Source of the DNA: Ceratothoa steindachneri | Lineage: Eukaryota > Arthropoda > Malacostraca > Isopoda > Cymothoidae | Direction of reading: 5' to 3' | DNA: 64,000 nucleotides | Assembly: GCA_963969495.1 (NCBI GenBank) | Contig: OZ018321.1 | Location: 193,934,087-193,998,086, forward strand | In this document: one piece after another, positions 1 through 11,445 of the stretch | Layout of the letters: the number at the start of each line of letters is the position of its first letter | How positions within the stretch are numbered: the first letter of the stretch is position 1 | Notes under the pieces: model-generated | The model's database searches: none | The model's input: the letters and a program-made list of their open reading frames with translations, nothing else | What the model was told of the DNA's origin: nothing | Translations under genes and position numbers: made by a program

Positions 1-719
1 TGGAAGTCTTTTGTTGAATTTCATTTCACCCTTCAGAAAGAGAAATACTTTTTTCATTGGTAATTCATTTTTCGCCGAGGGCTTAAGCACCTCACTGCTC
101 CCGTCCATCGTCCTGCGTGGGAACCTGCTCGCATGTCTGTCATTCATTGATTTCGTCTTAACTATGGCGGCCACTTGGACTGACATAATTAAGGGCTTAT
201 GGAAAAACTGGTTTGAAAACTAGCGAACAGTGGAAGCATAAGCCAGAAATTTTGTCGAAGTTGGGGCTCAACTGCGAGTCCAGGACGGACTAGAGATCCT
301 GATCGCCCGGGGGACCCGACCAGCATCATAGAGGGAAGTAACACCCGTCTTTATGTAGTTGAAAGCGGTTTTGGCGTAAGTACCCGAGAGGGGGATGGCA
401 AAACTTTAGCGGTCGTTGATTCGACTGCTACTGCCATCAAGTCCACCATAAGCTATCCCTCTTGAGGTTCCCACTCGAGATCCATCCCATCCATCCATCA
501 CCCATCATCCTGGCAGAAACTGAGCGGGAGACCAACTGGAAAATGGACGGGGGCGTTTACTCCATTTTTTGGACTCATTCACGACGAACCTTCACTAACC
601 GTTACCTCCTTTACCACGTCCTAACTTCTTTTTTCACCCAAAACACCATAATTTACACTTTGGTTTCAGAAAAAAAGATAATACAAGAGGACATAGTAGA
701 AGGACGTCGAAGACTGGAG

Positions 720-1985
720 ACCCTCACTAAGAGGTTCCCCTTAAGGACCACACCCGGAATGAAGAACCCCGAAAAAAGAAGCTCTGCGAAACCCTCTACC
801 TTGAATTAAAGGTAGCACTGGTGAAGCTGATCGAAGCTTCATCTGGGTTCATCGCCTTATGTGCTGAAACAAAGGACGTAGACCGGCTCCTATCAGAAGA
901 GGATGCAAGGATCCTCAAGAACACCGGATTCGAAGCGAAGACTCCTCCACAAATGACAGCCCACCGCAGGGTGATCTGCCATAAATGGAAAGCTAGATGG
1001 GTGAACATATGCCCGAGGAGCTCGAGAAGGATATCACCAAGAGCAATCCTTGGGCAGAAGTTCGTGAAATAATCAAATTTCTCGAACACACCCATGTATT
1101 CAAGATCACATTTGCTACCACGGACAAAGCCACTAAATCGACGCAGAATGGACTACTGGTATTCAACATGAGAATACCAGGTGAAAACATCCAGCATGAA
1201 AGTTTTAATAGCATTCAAATATGCTTTGCATGCTATAAACTAGAAGACTATACCACATCAACCTGCCCAAGTAAAGAAAAAATGGGGTGCAGTGAATGCG
1301 CCACAGATGGCTACCGTTTCGATAAGTACGAAAGCACTAAAAAGAAGTGCTTCAACTGCAAAGGAGAACACCGAACCATGGCCTTAAACTGCCATAAAAG
1401 AAGAGACATTATAAAGAGAAAAGAAGAAGTACAGAGGAAGTTCAAATAAATCACGTACGCCAATGCCGTCTCCAAAGGATGTGAGCCTTTGAAATTATTT
1501 GCAATACCACTAAACCTCTCGAGCGACATAAGCGCTAAGATACTGATCTACAAAGAGGTTTTGATTGTCTTACTGAATGGGAACGGACTACCTTCAGTGA
1601 AAAAGGCCCGACAACCCAGAGTGCACGAGGATTTTCAAAGAGACAGTGGCCAGGAGCAACAACCAGGTGAAATCTGGTCTCGAGAAGGTAATCCAAGAAA
1701 CCCCTTCATCGGAGGAATCTGAGGATGAGAAGGAGAAAGAAGAGGACCAAGAAGACGAAGAAGAAGAATCAGCCTCTTCAGAGAGTGACGAGGGCCCACG
1801 CATTCGCACACATGCCACGAATAGCAAATCAAAAACCCCAACCCTCCACCGAATAACGAGTGGCGGGGGCACAGCAAAACCACCCCGCCGGCCCCAAAGT
1901 AGAATAAGAGGAAACATAGGTAAAAACAATTCACCATGTTACGGAACGCACTGAAGATACTGTAAATAAATACCAACGGCTGGAC
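720..1985 (+). pseudogene. ORF1 (gag-like, zinc knuckles) of non-LTR copy 1, broken
   Basis: The nucleic-acid-binding ORF1 protein coats element RNA in related families. The N-terminal part around 800-900 (VKLIEASSGFIALCAE) aligns with VRLLDIPSGYIAICEK in copy 3, but only after frame changes. The middle (997-1449) carries THVFKITFATTDKA, then cysteine clusters CFACYKLEDYTTSTC, CSEC and CFNCKGEHRTMALNC, matching the three knuckles of the better copies. A stop follows at 1447, then an acidic EES/EDEKEKEEDQEDEEEE stretch near 1720-1790 in another frame, and the frame fades near 1985. No intact protein can be made. The assignment rests on collinearity with copies 2 and 3. Confidence 0.65.
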
Positions 1986-4494
1986 GACGAAAAGCACTCT
2001 TTACGGAAATGTATTCAGAGAAATTGATGCAGACATCATCTTAATTTTGGAACACGGGATCGACACGCGTATTACAGAAATGAAGATCTGGAACTATGAT
2101 GTGTTGATCACGAATTAATCGCAGAGCAGTACGACAGTGCCGTTATTTCAATAAATAAAGGGATTAAATACAAGCAAATAAGGAATCTAGAAAAATCCTA
2201 TCTCGCGTTTGAGGTCGAACTCGAGATAGGAAAGTTAGTCATTGCTACCGGATATCAACCGCTAAGGAGATACGTGTTACCAATTTACACTCTCACTGTC
2301 TATTTGGCAGGAGAACCCCAACTATATTAATGGCAAATCTGAACGCCAGATCGACGAGAATCAGGCTACAGGACCTTCAGAGGTATAGGACCTCTTGCTA
2401 GACAGAAACATTGCCCAGCGAATAGGCCCCGACTTCCCCACGTTTGTCAGAGGAGAAAGTGCCACAAAACCAGACAATGTCTGGCTCATCGTCAGGTACC
2501 GTTTAATTACTACATGTAACCAGTCCAGGTCCCATGTAGTGACCATATAGGGATCCGACTCACTATCAACAGGAACTCTATACAAGTCCCAATTTTAGTC
2601 AGAAATAACTACAAAAGAGCAGATTGGGCACGGTACGCGCGCCTTCTCGAGGCCTACGATCCGCCCAACCTGGACGAAGTAGTTCTTGAGGAGATTGCTG
2701 AGTCACTCGACGACCCCAATAACCATCTCATCGACGCAGATAGGGCTTGTATCCCTAAATCCAAGTATAGGACCATCTCTACCTACAGATGGACCGAATG
2801 CATGAAGGATTTATACCGTGAGCTAAAATTATGGTATGAGATAAACATCAGGAATGCATCAGTTCACTCAATACGACGAAGTAAAAAATCAAAGAACAAC
2901 TCAACCAGTTGATCCTCGAACAACAATGGAGACGATGGGATGATGCAATCGATAGCCTCGATCATAAAGCATCTACAAAAGAGTTTGGGAGTAAGATCAG
3001 ATGTCTCAAAGGATCGAGTCGGAAGAGGAGGAAGATCGAACTACTAAAAGAAGACGGAAACTTCGAAACAGAAGAATAAAGAATTGAAGAGCTATTACGA
3101 AGTTATTTGGGAAAAATCTTCAGTATAACTGGGGAGAAAAACGGGGACTATGACCTAGAGTTTGAAAGCAACATCATAGACGAGCTTAACAACGAAATAC
3201 ACAAGACGCACCCTCACTCCAAGTGGATAGACAGTGCGACGGGACGCCGAGATTAGCGAAGAAGAACTACTCAGTGCGCTCTGCTTATTCCGTCAAAAAG
3301 CCCCAGGAAAATCGGGGCTTACAAAGTTAAACTTTAAAAAGTCACCTCATCGAAGGGATGAGGAGGATATTTATCGCCTGTCTGAACACGGGATACTTTT
3401 CAGATGCCTGCAAAAAGTCCAAGATGATTTTCTTGCCTAAACACGAGAAAGACCCAATGTTGAAGGGGAGCTACCGGCCAATTTCACTTCTAGAATTTGG
3501 CGGAAAGCTCTTCGAGATGATCCTCAACTGAAAACTGGTGTCTCACCTGGAGGAGAACTCCATCTACAACCTATATCAATTCGGGTTTAGAAGAAAGCGA
3601 AGTACGGAGATGACGATTAATGTCATCACAGAAAAGCTAGGTGAATGCAGTACAGGAACTTACGACTGGGACAAAGTGAAAACTTAGGAAGAACTCTCTG
3701 TGACTGTGTCATGGAGATAGCGGCGTATATCAGTTTAGAGTGCAGGGACGGACTAAATTTTCCGCTCACTGCTGGCCTCCCACATGGTGGGGGCTATCCT
3801 TCACTCTCTACTCGATTTACAACGCTGACGTCCCAGCCCCTGTATACCCCACTTGCTTCAATGTTCAATTTGCTGATGATTTCACCCAGATAATCACTTG
3901 TCCATCGAGGTATGCATCTTGGCAAGCTCGTATGGCAGCAGAAGAAATTGAAAACATTAACATCTATGAGGCCCAGTGGGAAATACGCACGAACTAAGAA
4001 AAGTTCAAAGCAGTCCGCATAGGCAGGAGACTACTATCTGACGTCAGGGTGGGGGATACACGCTATCTCTATACCACGGAGTGCAATGTACTCGAAATGA
4101 AGATTACTTCAACCGGGTACAGGAAGCACAACGCAGAAAGAATCTCCAAGGTCACAGCTGCAGTCAGAACTCTATACATGTTCAGAAATATCCGTGAAAG
4201 CAATAAGAAAAATATATAAAATGTACTTGTAAGATCTACGCTGCTATACCCCGCTTCCGCCCTCACGTGTGTCTCGAAGACATAAAAGAGGAAACTACAA
4301 GTGTTGCAGAACAAATGCGTGTACCTGATTACAGATACGCTCAGGCGAGAAAGAAGACGCCAGGAATAGCTGCACCGGGACGGAGGTTAATTCTCATTAA
4401 CGTTGTGATAGAAGAACGGACAAAGAATATACAGAAACTGGTTATTCGAGAATTGAACAATGATATCGTTCAAATGATTAACCAGAATAGCTAA
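1975..4494 (+). pseudogene. ORF2 (endonuclease + reverse transcriptase) of non-LTR copy 1, broken
   Basis: Remnant of the retrotransposition polyprotein. Endonuclease traces are LNFGTRD (for the family's I.ITEHGID) near 2040 and the VIATGYQPLRRY block near 2240. Reverse transcriptase blocks appear in scattered frames: FRQKAPGKSGLTKLN near 3285, SYRPISLLEFGGKLFE near 3470, YQFGFRRKRSTE near 3575 and FADDFTQIITCPSR near 3870. The catalytic aspartates of the ADD box are still visible. The tail near 4190-4490 matches the C-terminal domain of copy 3 only loosely. At least ten stops or shifts separate these blocks, so it is an old, dead copy. Confidence 0.65.
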
Positions 4495-4523
4495 AAGCTC
4501 CGCCGGGCTTTTAGCTGGCGGAG
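4489..4523 (+). other. Overlapping inverted repeats just past ORF2 of copy 1
   Basis: A perfect 10-bp inverted repeat (AGCTAAAAGC at 4489-4498 with GCTTTTAGCT at 4507-4516) overlaps a second 7-bp pair (CTCCGCC at 4498-4504 with GGCGGAG at 4517-4523). Both stems cannot form fully at once because there is no loop left to span the first stem. RNA would have two competing hairpins. It lies at the start of the element's 3' untranslated region. Function is unknown and chance is possible. Confidence 0.5.
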
Positions 4524-4890
4524 TGGAAGTGCCGTTCTACGCATGATAATAATAATATTTTTTACCTAAACTATTGACAAAAATAAAACCGATTAAGAAA
4601 AGAAAGCTTAATCATGAAAACTCACCAAATTCTACAAGAACTCACCGAATATCGACACCAAATTCACCGATGAATACTCATCTTTAACGAAGAAGGCATC
4701 GAAGAAAAAACAAAAGAGACGATTTACACTCGCTACAAAATATACAAAAAAAGACAGCACAATATTAAAGTCATATATTACTACAACAGCAAATGCGCAT
4801 AACATATGTAAAAACATTAATTATATACAAGACAAATGGCTTGAATGCCATAATTATATAAACTATCTCAAAGACAACAAAGGAACCACA

Positions 4891-5328
4891 TAACCAAGAA
4901 AATATTTAATGCGATAGGCCTGATCACCAGGCACTTAACATCTCTTTGCACCCTACCACACTTTTTTCTCTTTTCACTACTTGTCTATTTTCAGCTTTCT
5001 ACCCACACACCATTTATTGTCCCCTATACACACCTACCCACTTACATCAATTCGCAATTCGAAAACAAAAATTTTAAATCACTGGGCAGTCATACTAAGA
5101 AATATCAAGATACTCTGAATAAGTTCACCACTGGCAAAGGAAGAAAGAAAGGGGAAAGGCGCCCGAAAAACGTAAATTTTCATTCACTTTTCTCTACGGA
5201 GATTTTAGAGAGAGAGAGATTAATACACAGAGCCTCCAATAGTCGACTTATGTCGACTTCCCACCCGCCTCCACAGCCCCCTCATCGGGTTAAGCAAGCT
5301 GAAGTAAACTGGACTGCCAATCATCTAG
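4891..5328. other. Unassigned spacer between copies 1 and 2
   Basis: No coding sequence is supported. There is a CT-rich stretch, a short (AG)n run near 5206-5217, and on the - strand a G-run followed by TGTGGAGGCGGG near 5260-5275. That could be a polypurine tract plus LTR start of the gypsy remnant at 10.3-13.1 kb, but no matching second LTR was found, so this is not asserted. Confidence 0.3.
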
Positions 5329-5878
5329 TCCCGTTCCAACTATGTCATTCTCTATGATAGACATAATTAGGAGCGCCAAGGAAAGCAGGTTTGAAGATTA
5401 GCCCACTGTGAAGCTCGGCGTCAGAGGCACCCAGACAAGGGGTAGGATTGTAACTTCCGGTGGTTGGGGGGCACCCCTTCTACCCCGGGAGTCCAGCGAT
5501 GACCATAAAGGAAAGCAACATCCGTTTCTATGTGTGCCGGCTGCACTTATGATACTCAAACCCTCGAGGGGCGGCACTTCCGGTTAGCATGGTTGATTCT
5601 GCGCTAACCAACAAAAAGTCCGCCATACAATTACACCTCGAGACTGCCCCCCGGGTTCACCCATAATCATTTATCCATCCCATCCGGCAGTTCACGCTCA
5701 TGGAAACTTGCTTATAACTAGGATGGGACTAGCCATAGAGCGCTCTATTCACAAGAAAGGATCAGGTCCCAACAGAAGAGGGCTCACCATTGGATACAAA
5801 GCAGTAAAAGAGTAATAACCGCAGAAAAGGAACACACCGAGAAGACAACCGGCCCCGAGGGGTCAATCCCGGGCAAAA

Positions 5879-7387
5879 ATGGACCAGAATTGGACCACCC
5901 CGATCCTGCTGCGCACCATCAGTGGAAGCAGAAGACCAAGCAGAGAAAAAGTCTTCGAGGTTGTCTACGGGCGACTGAAGATCGCCATGCTCAGACTGCT
6001 TAAGGTCCCCACAGGCTATGTAGTGACCTTCGAAAAGGAAAAGGACGTGGAGAGTATCACAAATAAAGAGGCCGTAAAAACACTCCGGATATTGGCTTGC
6101 AACCAGCAATTCCCCCGCAGATATTAACTCACAGGAGCGTAGTCTGCCGGAGGCTGGACCGTTTGATTAGGTAACATTCCAAGGACCAGATCAAAGAAGA
6201 AATAATGAACAATCAGACATGGGCTAAAGTGACAGAAATAATTACATTCTGGAACAAGAAAGAAAACTGGGAGTATACGCATGTTTTTAAGATCGTATTC
6301 AACAACACTTCGATGGCACAGGAAGCAAAAGAAAAGGGTCCCCTGCTATTTAACGCTAAAATCAGTAAAGGGCAGATAGAGAGGGGGGAATTTACTCCCA
6401 TACAATTCTGCTTCCGCTGCTACAAAAACGAAGCTCACACGATGATGGAATGCAAGAAACCACAAGAGATATGTTCAAAATGCAGTGAACCAGGCAAACA
6501 CTGGAAGGATAGTAAAAGTCTCCATGAGAAATGGGTTAACTAGGGGAAAGATCATCGTTCCATGGTTATGGCCGGCTCACTGAAGAAGGAACTCATAAAG
6601 AAAAAGGCACAACAAAAGAAAGAAGAACAAACCAGAAGGTGCAATACTACGTATGCACAGGTGGCGAAGGCGGCTTATTCTGAGGCGGAAACAAAAAAGG
6701 CATGCCTCAAACATGAAAATGAGAATTTAACGAAAATTCTGACGTGCATCCTGTATGCTCACGTCATAAATCTGACACAAACCAGATCATTTGCAAAGGA
6801 ATTGAACCGAATGCTCGCCATGAACGGCATGATTGAGATGTGGTTCCCTGATGATCCTCCATCAGGAGACGTGCTCCAAATTCAGATCGTACCGAAGCAG
6901 ATGACAAGACAGATCCAAGAACCCCCCAAAAGTGAATCAAAATCAAAAGAAGAGGGCAGACCAACCGACACGAGGATAGAGGCCAGAAAAGAGAGGAAGG
7001 CAGCTTCCAAAGCAGCTAACATGCTGACACGGAATCCTTAGATTCCACTGACACATCTGAGTACTCGGACTCAGAGGTCACTATAATGTAGTTCGCCGCA
7101 AGAGGGAGGCCAAGAGGAAGCTTGATGCAGATGTAGTTAACCTCTCAATATATGCATCCGAATAGTTCCCCTTCCCTAAAGACTTGGACACCAACAAAAT
7201 TTTCGCCGGAATTAAGGAAAAGTACTACAAATGGGACTTTGACGCTCAATATGACGAGGAGACTGTTGAGGAGGGCATCTACAATCAAAACGTTACCCTC
7301 CACAGGAAAACATTTGTAGAGCTCACCTCAGCAGAATTCAAAAAGAAGAGGAACGGGAAAAGGAAGTCCACAACTAAGAAACACTAA
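5879..7387 (+). pseudogene. ORF1 (zinc-knuckle RNA-binding protein) of non-LTR copy 2, broken
   Basis: Starts MDQNWTTPILLRTISG, parallel to MAQDHTTRIPLRVDDG in copy 3, which supports ATG 5879. The first block (REKVFEVVYGRLKIAM) ends in a stop near 6125. The frame resumes with THVFKIVFNNTSMAQEA, then CFRCYKNEAHTMMEC and CSKCSEPGKHWKD; the third knuckle is lost at the stop near 6541. A lysine-rich stretch (KKAQQKKEEQTRRCNTTYAQVAKAA) and LTKILTCILYAHVINL follow. After a stop near 7164 the frame continues to TAA 7385 with KIFAGIKEKYYKWDF and ends KRKSTTKKH. Copy 3 has the same tail, so it belongs to ORF1. ORF2 follows after 15 bases. Confidence 0.75.
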
Positions 7388-7402
7388 GAGCCAAAACACA
7401 GA

Positions 7403-10120
7403 ATGGAAATCCCAAACAACAGACCGAGGATAGTGACACTCAACGTTGCTGGATGGGAGGGAAAAGCCACTGCATATGGAAACATATTCTGCGTGCTTGA
7501 CCCCGACATCATCCTAATCACGGAGCATGGTATCGACACTACTTCCAGCCAATTGAAGATACCTGGCTACAGAGTAGTCATTAAGAACCATTCTCAGGAG
7601 AAGTTTGACGGTGCTGCCGTTTCCATCAAAAGAAATCTATCGTTCAGACACCTGCAAGAACTGGACAAGTACTTTCTGGTAGTGGAGTTGCCCACACTAG
7701 TAGGCAATCTTGTGATAGCGGCAGCATACCGATCACCTTGATGATCGTACCTGCCCCTCACCAAATTCTACACCTTGTTCGGCCATGGTAGAATGGCATT
7801 CCTTGGGGGCGATCTCCACTCCAGTTGCCGAACGGCTGACTATGGTAACACGAACAAAAGAGGCCATGACTTTAAAATGATTATGCGTCAAAAGAACATC
7901 CAGAAGGTAGGACCGGATTTTCCGACCCATGTAACCTCTCAGGCAGCAACAAAGCTCGACATAATCATGACAAGTGAAGGCTTTCCCTTCGATTACCATA
8001 GCGAGCCAGGCCCAACAGTACCCAGTGACCACATAGCGATCTTGACGACCATCTCACTCGCACCGATCCAGCTTCCGGTCCCTTTCCATTAAAGCTAGGC
8101 TTTGACCAACTGGGAACGCTATAGGGAAATCCTCAGCAGATACGAACCAGCGAACCTAAGAGGAGCAATACTAGAAGGGATCGATTGGGAACTGAAAGGG
8201 TACAAAACTTTACCACAACCCAGATGGACCGAGGAAATGAAAGAGATCGCTAGGAAGCACAGGAAGGTGTATGAGGAAATCAGAAGAGCAGGTACAAGTC
8301 GGGAAAGAAGCTCTCTGCTACGTCACCTGGGTGAAGAACTGAAGCAGGCTATAAACCAACAGGCTGAAGTCTGTTAAACAAAGTAGATAGCGAGGTGAAA
8401 CCCGAAAAGTTCTGGGGATTAGTAAAGAAATTAAAAGGTAAAGCGAGTAGAGAAAAGACTCGCATTAAGAAGAACAATGACTACTTAGAGGATCCAACGG
8501 TTTTGGAAGGAAATCTTTTCAATTACACCTGCGGACGATGCGGAATTCGACCAGGGATTCGAAGATCGGCTGATTGAAGAACTTAACCAAGTAATACATC
8601 GAACGCACCCGCAGGCCTATGTAGACGAAGTAAGGGAGATGGCTGATCATGGCAGACCAATAACAACTGAAGAGTTCATAGCAACTGTCAAGACCTTTGA
8701 ACAAAGGGCACCAGGCTAGACGGGCATCACTGAAAACAACTTGGTTCATGCCATCCCGGCAGATTATTCAGGGAATTACGAACATCTATAACGCTTCCCT
8801 GAATACAGCTTAGTTCCCTTACGTTCTAATAATGGCCCAAATCAGTTTCAAACCTAAAGGGAAAGAACCCCCCCTTCCCGATCGACTGGTGGATTACAGG
8901 CCAATATCCTTCCTTGAGTTCATAGGCAAAGTCTACGAGAAGCTTCTAGCGAACAGGCTACAAGATCAGCTAACAGAGCTGGAAGCACACAACCCTCAGC
9001 AATATGGGTTTCCCAAGAGAAGGGGGACTGATACAGCCCTCGTCCTCCTCACCGAGATACTCGTCCGCTGTAAAGCTGAAGGGAAATATGTAGACGTGGT
9101 GATGCAAGATGTTCAAAAAGCCTTCGATAAGGTTTGGCTGATAGATCGTTTAATACTAGATCTTAGGCCTCTAGCTAAACCCGATCCTTGAAAAGGTCCT
9201 CTGTGATTACATCATGAAAAAGAAAAGCCCAAATCTCGATTGAGGGCTACAGAGGACCCGAATTTGAACTAAAGGCGGGTGTTGCACAAGGTCGATGTCT
9301 GAGTCGACTATTGTACCTAGTGTACACATTGGACCTACCTGCTCCAGTAGGGCAAGATGTGATGTAGCTGCAGTTTGCAGATGACATCACTCAAATCATC
9401 TCCAGTACTAACAAGAATGCTGGGGTTCAAGCAAGGTAGACAGCTACCAAAGTCGTAAACATCAATCAATACGAAAGAAAGTGGAAGATCAAGACCAACC
9501 ACTGAAAGTTCCAGATCCTTCCAGTAAACCGCCGGAAACTTGACGACGTCATAGCGAATGACGAAATTTACCCATACACCAACGAGGGTAAAGTCTTAGG
9601 TCTGCGGATCACTTCAACAGTGTATAAAGCGCATATTAGCTATAGAATCTCCCTAGCCAAGAGAGAACTTGGGAAACTATACAGATTCAAAAGCCTCAGC
9701 GCAAATAACATTAAGAAGCTGTACACAGCTCTGGTACGCTCAACATTGGTGTACCCTGCAGTGGTCATGCAAGCCGCGAATTCTGCTTCTCTCAGGCAAA
9801 TGCAGAGAGTGCAGAACAAAGCAGCCCTGCTGATAGCTGGAGTGCGCAAGACGGACCATATTCGGCAGACAGGACTACACGCAAGAGCAGGACTGAAGCC
9901 ATTGAATATGGAACTCCAGAGGCTAGTGAGAAAGACCTGGGACAAAATCGAGAAGGAAATAATCCCAAACATGGGCATCGACATTGACATTCCCGGAAAT
10001 GAAATTGGACGCGCCACCGGGAAAGCCCTATTCTCAAGTGGAAGAACATGCTCCCGAGAGAACTCAAATGGAATATTCACCCGATCACGAACAAAAAAAG
10101 CAATAAAAAATGCAAGATAA
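7403..10120 (+). pseudogene. ORF2 (APE-type endonuclease + reverse transcriptase) of non-LTR copy 2, broken
   Basis: In functional relatives this protein nicks the target and primes reverse transcription. Endonuclease: IVTLNVAGWEGKATAYGN, ILITEHGIDTT (catalytic Glu), GGDLHSSC (Asn of the usual GDLN is His) and VPSDHIAIL (catalytic Asp-His). A stop falls at about 7740. Reverse transcriptase: VDYRPISFLEFIGKVYEKLL, QYGFPKRRGTDTALVLL, VVMQDVQKAFDKVW and FADDITQI near 9378. C-terminal domain 9620-10120: LYTALVRSTLVYPAVVMQ and MQRVQNKAALLIAGVRKTD. At least six stops or frameshifts exist. ATG 7403 matches the ORF2 start of copy 3. Confidence 0.8.
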
Positions 10121-10122
10121 GA

Positions 10123-10266
10123 CCAAAAGAGGCGCAATGTCTAACTTCAATTAATTAAAAACAAATAACACTAGACACCTAAAATGAGAAACGAACAATA
10201 ATATTAAAAGAGCCGAAGTGCCCACGAAGAACAATTAAATAATAACAAAAAGAGGCAAAGTACCCA
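10123..10266 (+). repeat. Reiterated 3' UTR motif of the non-LTR family (copy 2)
   Basis: Three imperfect copies of a short motif lie at 10123-10140 (AAAAGAGGCGCAATGTCT), 10206-10224 (AAAAGAGCCGAAGTGCCCA) and 10247-10266 (AAAAAGAGGCAAAGTACCCA). The same motif occurs four times in the 3' UTR of copy 3 (48636-48871, opposite strand). Conservation of short islands in otherwise A-rich sequence suggests a role in element RNA, such as template recognition, but that is inference. Confidence 0.7.
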
Positions 10267-10273
10267 CAATAAA

Positions 10274-11445
10274 CGTGACGAAGGAAGAGGAAAATGGACC
10301 AGAGGAGCTTTTGTGTGGCGGTGGACCTTAGCACGCTGGCATGCCGGCATGAACGAGTCCATTTAGCCACATCAGCATTCATACCTGGCCAAACGAAGCG
10401 TTGTGCAACGAGCTTGCGTGTGGCATTGACGCCAGGATGAGAGACCATGAATTTGGTCGAAAATGCGCCGACGGTAAGGGAGAGGAATGAGAGGACGAGG
10501 ATAGTCAGGAATTGAATAGTCAACCAGGAGGCGCCTGGAAGGACTGTCCGGCAAGTCGATCTCGCGAACGACGAGTTGAGAAGAGTGACACAGTGTTTAC
10601 GTGTCTTCATCTTGTTCCTGGACAAGCGCTGTTGTTGCATGATCGATGGGCGCAGTGTAGGAGGGTTGCGTGCCCGAAATCGATGAAATGCGAGAGAGCG
10701 CGTCCGGTACGACGTTTGAAGAACCAGGAACGTAGCGAATATCGTTCGTCATCTGCAGGATGAACTCAAGATGACGAGTGTCAACTGCAGTGTGTATTGA
10801 CAAAGTACTACGAGACGAAAATGCACCGACCAAGGGCTTATGGTCAGTAAGAATGGTAAATTTACGCCCTTTCAAATGATGGCGGAAGTGGCGGACAGCG
10901 ATATATATTCCGAGGAGTTCTCGAGAGAACGTTGAATATCTCTTTTGAGGGTCTGTAAGAGGACGAGAGAAGAAAGCAAGAGATTGCCATTGGTCACCAA
11001 CTTTCTGCTGCAAAGTTGCACCTACATGGGTTGAGGATGCATCGGAGGCGACGCTGATGGGGGCTACTGGAGAAGGACGAGCCAATTCCACAACGCGGGC
11101 AATAGCCTCTTTGGTCCGAGAGAACGAATTGCACGCCTCAGCAGACCATTCAAGAAGAGAATTCTTTTTGGTCTTGGTGAGCATAGAGTTGATAGGTTGC
11201 ATGACCTGGGCACATTTAGGGATGAATCTGTGGTAGAAATTTACCATGCCACAGAAACTCCTGAGTTGCTTGCGTGATGCAGGACGAGAAAAGTTTCGCA
11301 TCACGGTAACTTTATTTTCTAATCCCTGGACTCGAGACATGGTGCCCCAAGAATGAGAGTTGCGGGACACCAAAGAGTCACTTGGAGGCGTTTAGTACGA
11401 TACTGTACTCCTGAAGACGAGAAAAACTTGGTGAAGGTGAGAAAG
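10274..11445 (-). pseudogene. Ty3/gypsy retrotransposon pol remnant (RT end, RNase H, integrase zinc finger)
   Basis: Reading on the - strand from 11445: DKHLSHLHQVF and, one frame over, SRLQEYSIVLNASK then FGVPQLSFLGH, the end of a gypsy reverse transcriptase. The thumb/connection follows (RSFCGMVNFYHRFIP), then an RNase H with ISVASDASSTHVGATL, FSRELLGIYIAVRHF, ILTDHKPLVGAF and VPDALSRI. Downstream is an integrase H2C2 finger (HPGVNATRKLVAQRFVWPGM..WTRSC). The frame is shifted and stopped several times. It breaks off at 10274 against the end of non-LTR copy 2, so the integrase core is missing. More of the same reverse transcriptase lies at 13000-13095 on the other side of the L2-like insertion. 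Confidence 0.85.

Larger units (their letters stand above)
150..4890 (+). mobile_element. Jockey-like non-LTR retrotransposon, copy 1 (decayed)
   Basis: This is the most degraded of three copies of one family; the others are at 5329-10273 (+) and 48605-53700 (-). The left end is set where the sequence starts to match them, around the shared AACTATG and GACATAATTA blocks. It holds a zinc-knuckle ORF1 followed by an endonuclease/reverse transcriptase ORF2, both broken by many stops and frameshifts. The right end is uncertain. ORF2 stops near 4494 and is followed by an inverted-repeat cluster, a short GATAATAATAAT run and about 300 bases of A-rich sequence. A-rich sense strand is also seen behind the other copies. 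The clade (jockey, I, LOA and so on) is not settled. Confidence 0.75.
5329..10273 (+). mobile_element. Jockey-like non-LTR retrotransposon, copy 2 (decayed, near full length)
   Basis: About 4.9 kb, collinear with copy 3: a roughly 550-base 5' UTR, ORF1 (5879-7387), a 15-base gap, ORF2 (7403-10120) and an A-rich 3' UTR carrying a reiterated AAAGAGGCGAAGTGCCC-like motif. The 5' boundary is the shared start near TCCCGTTCCAACTATG. The 3' boundary is where gypsy antisense sequence begins (about 10274). Both ORFs carry several stops and frameshifts. It lies downstream of copy 1 in the same orientation, about 440 bases away. Target-site duplications were not identified. Confidence 0.8.

Noticed and set aside
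11353..11445. Extension of the L2-like frame to ATG 11353
   Set aside because: This part is antisense gypsy reverse transcriptase sequence, so the open frame there is accidental.
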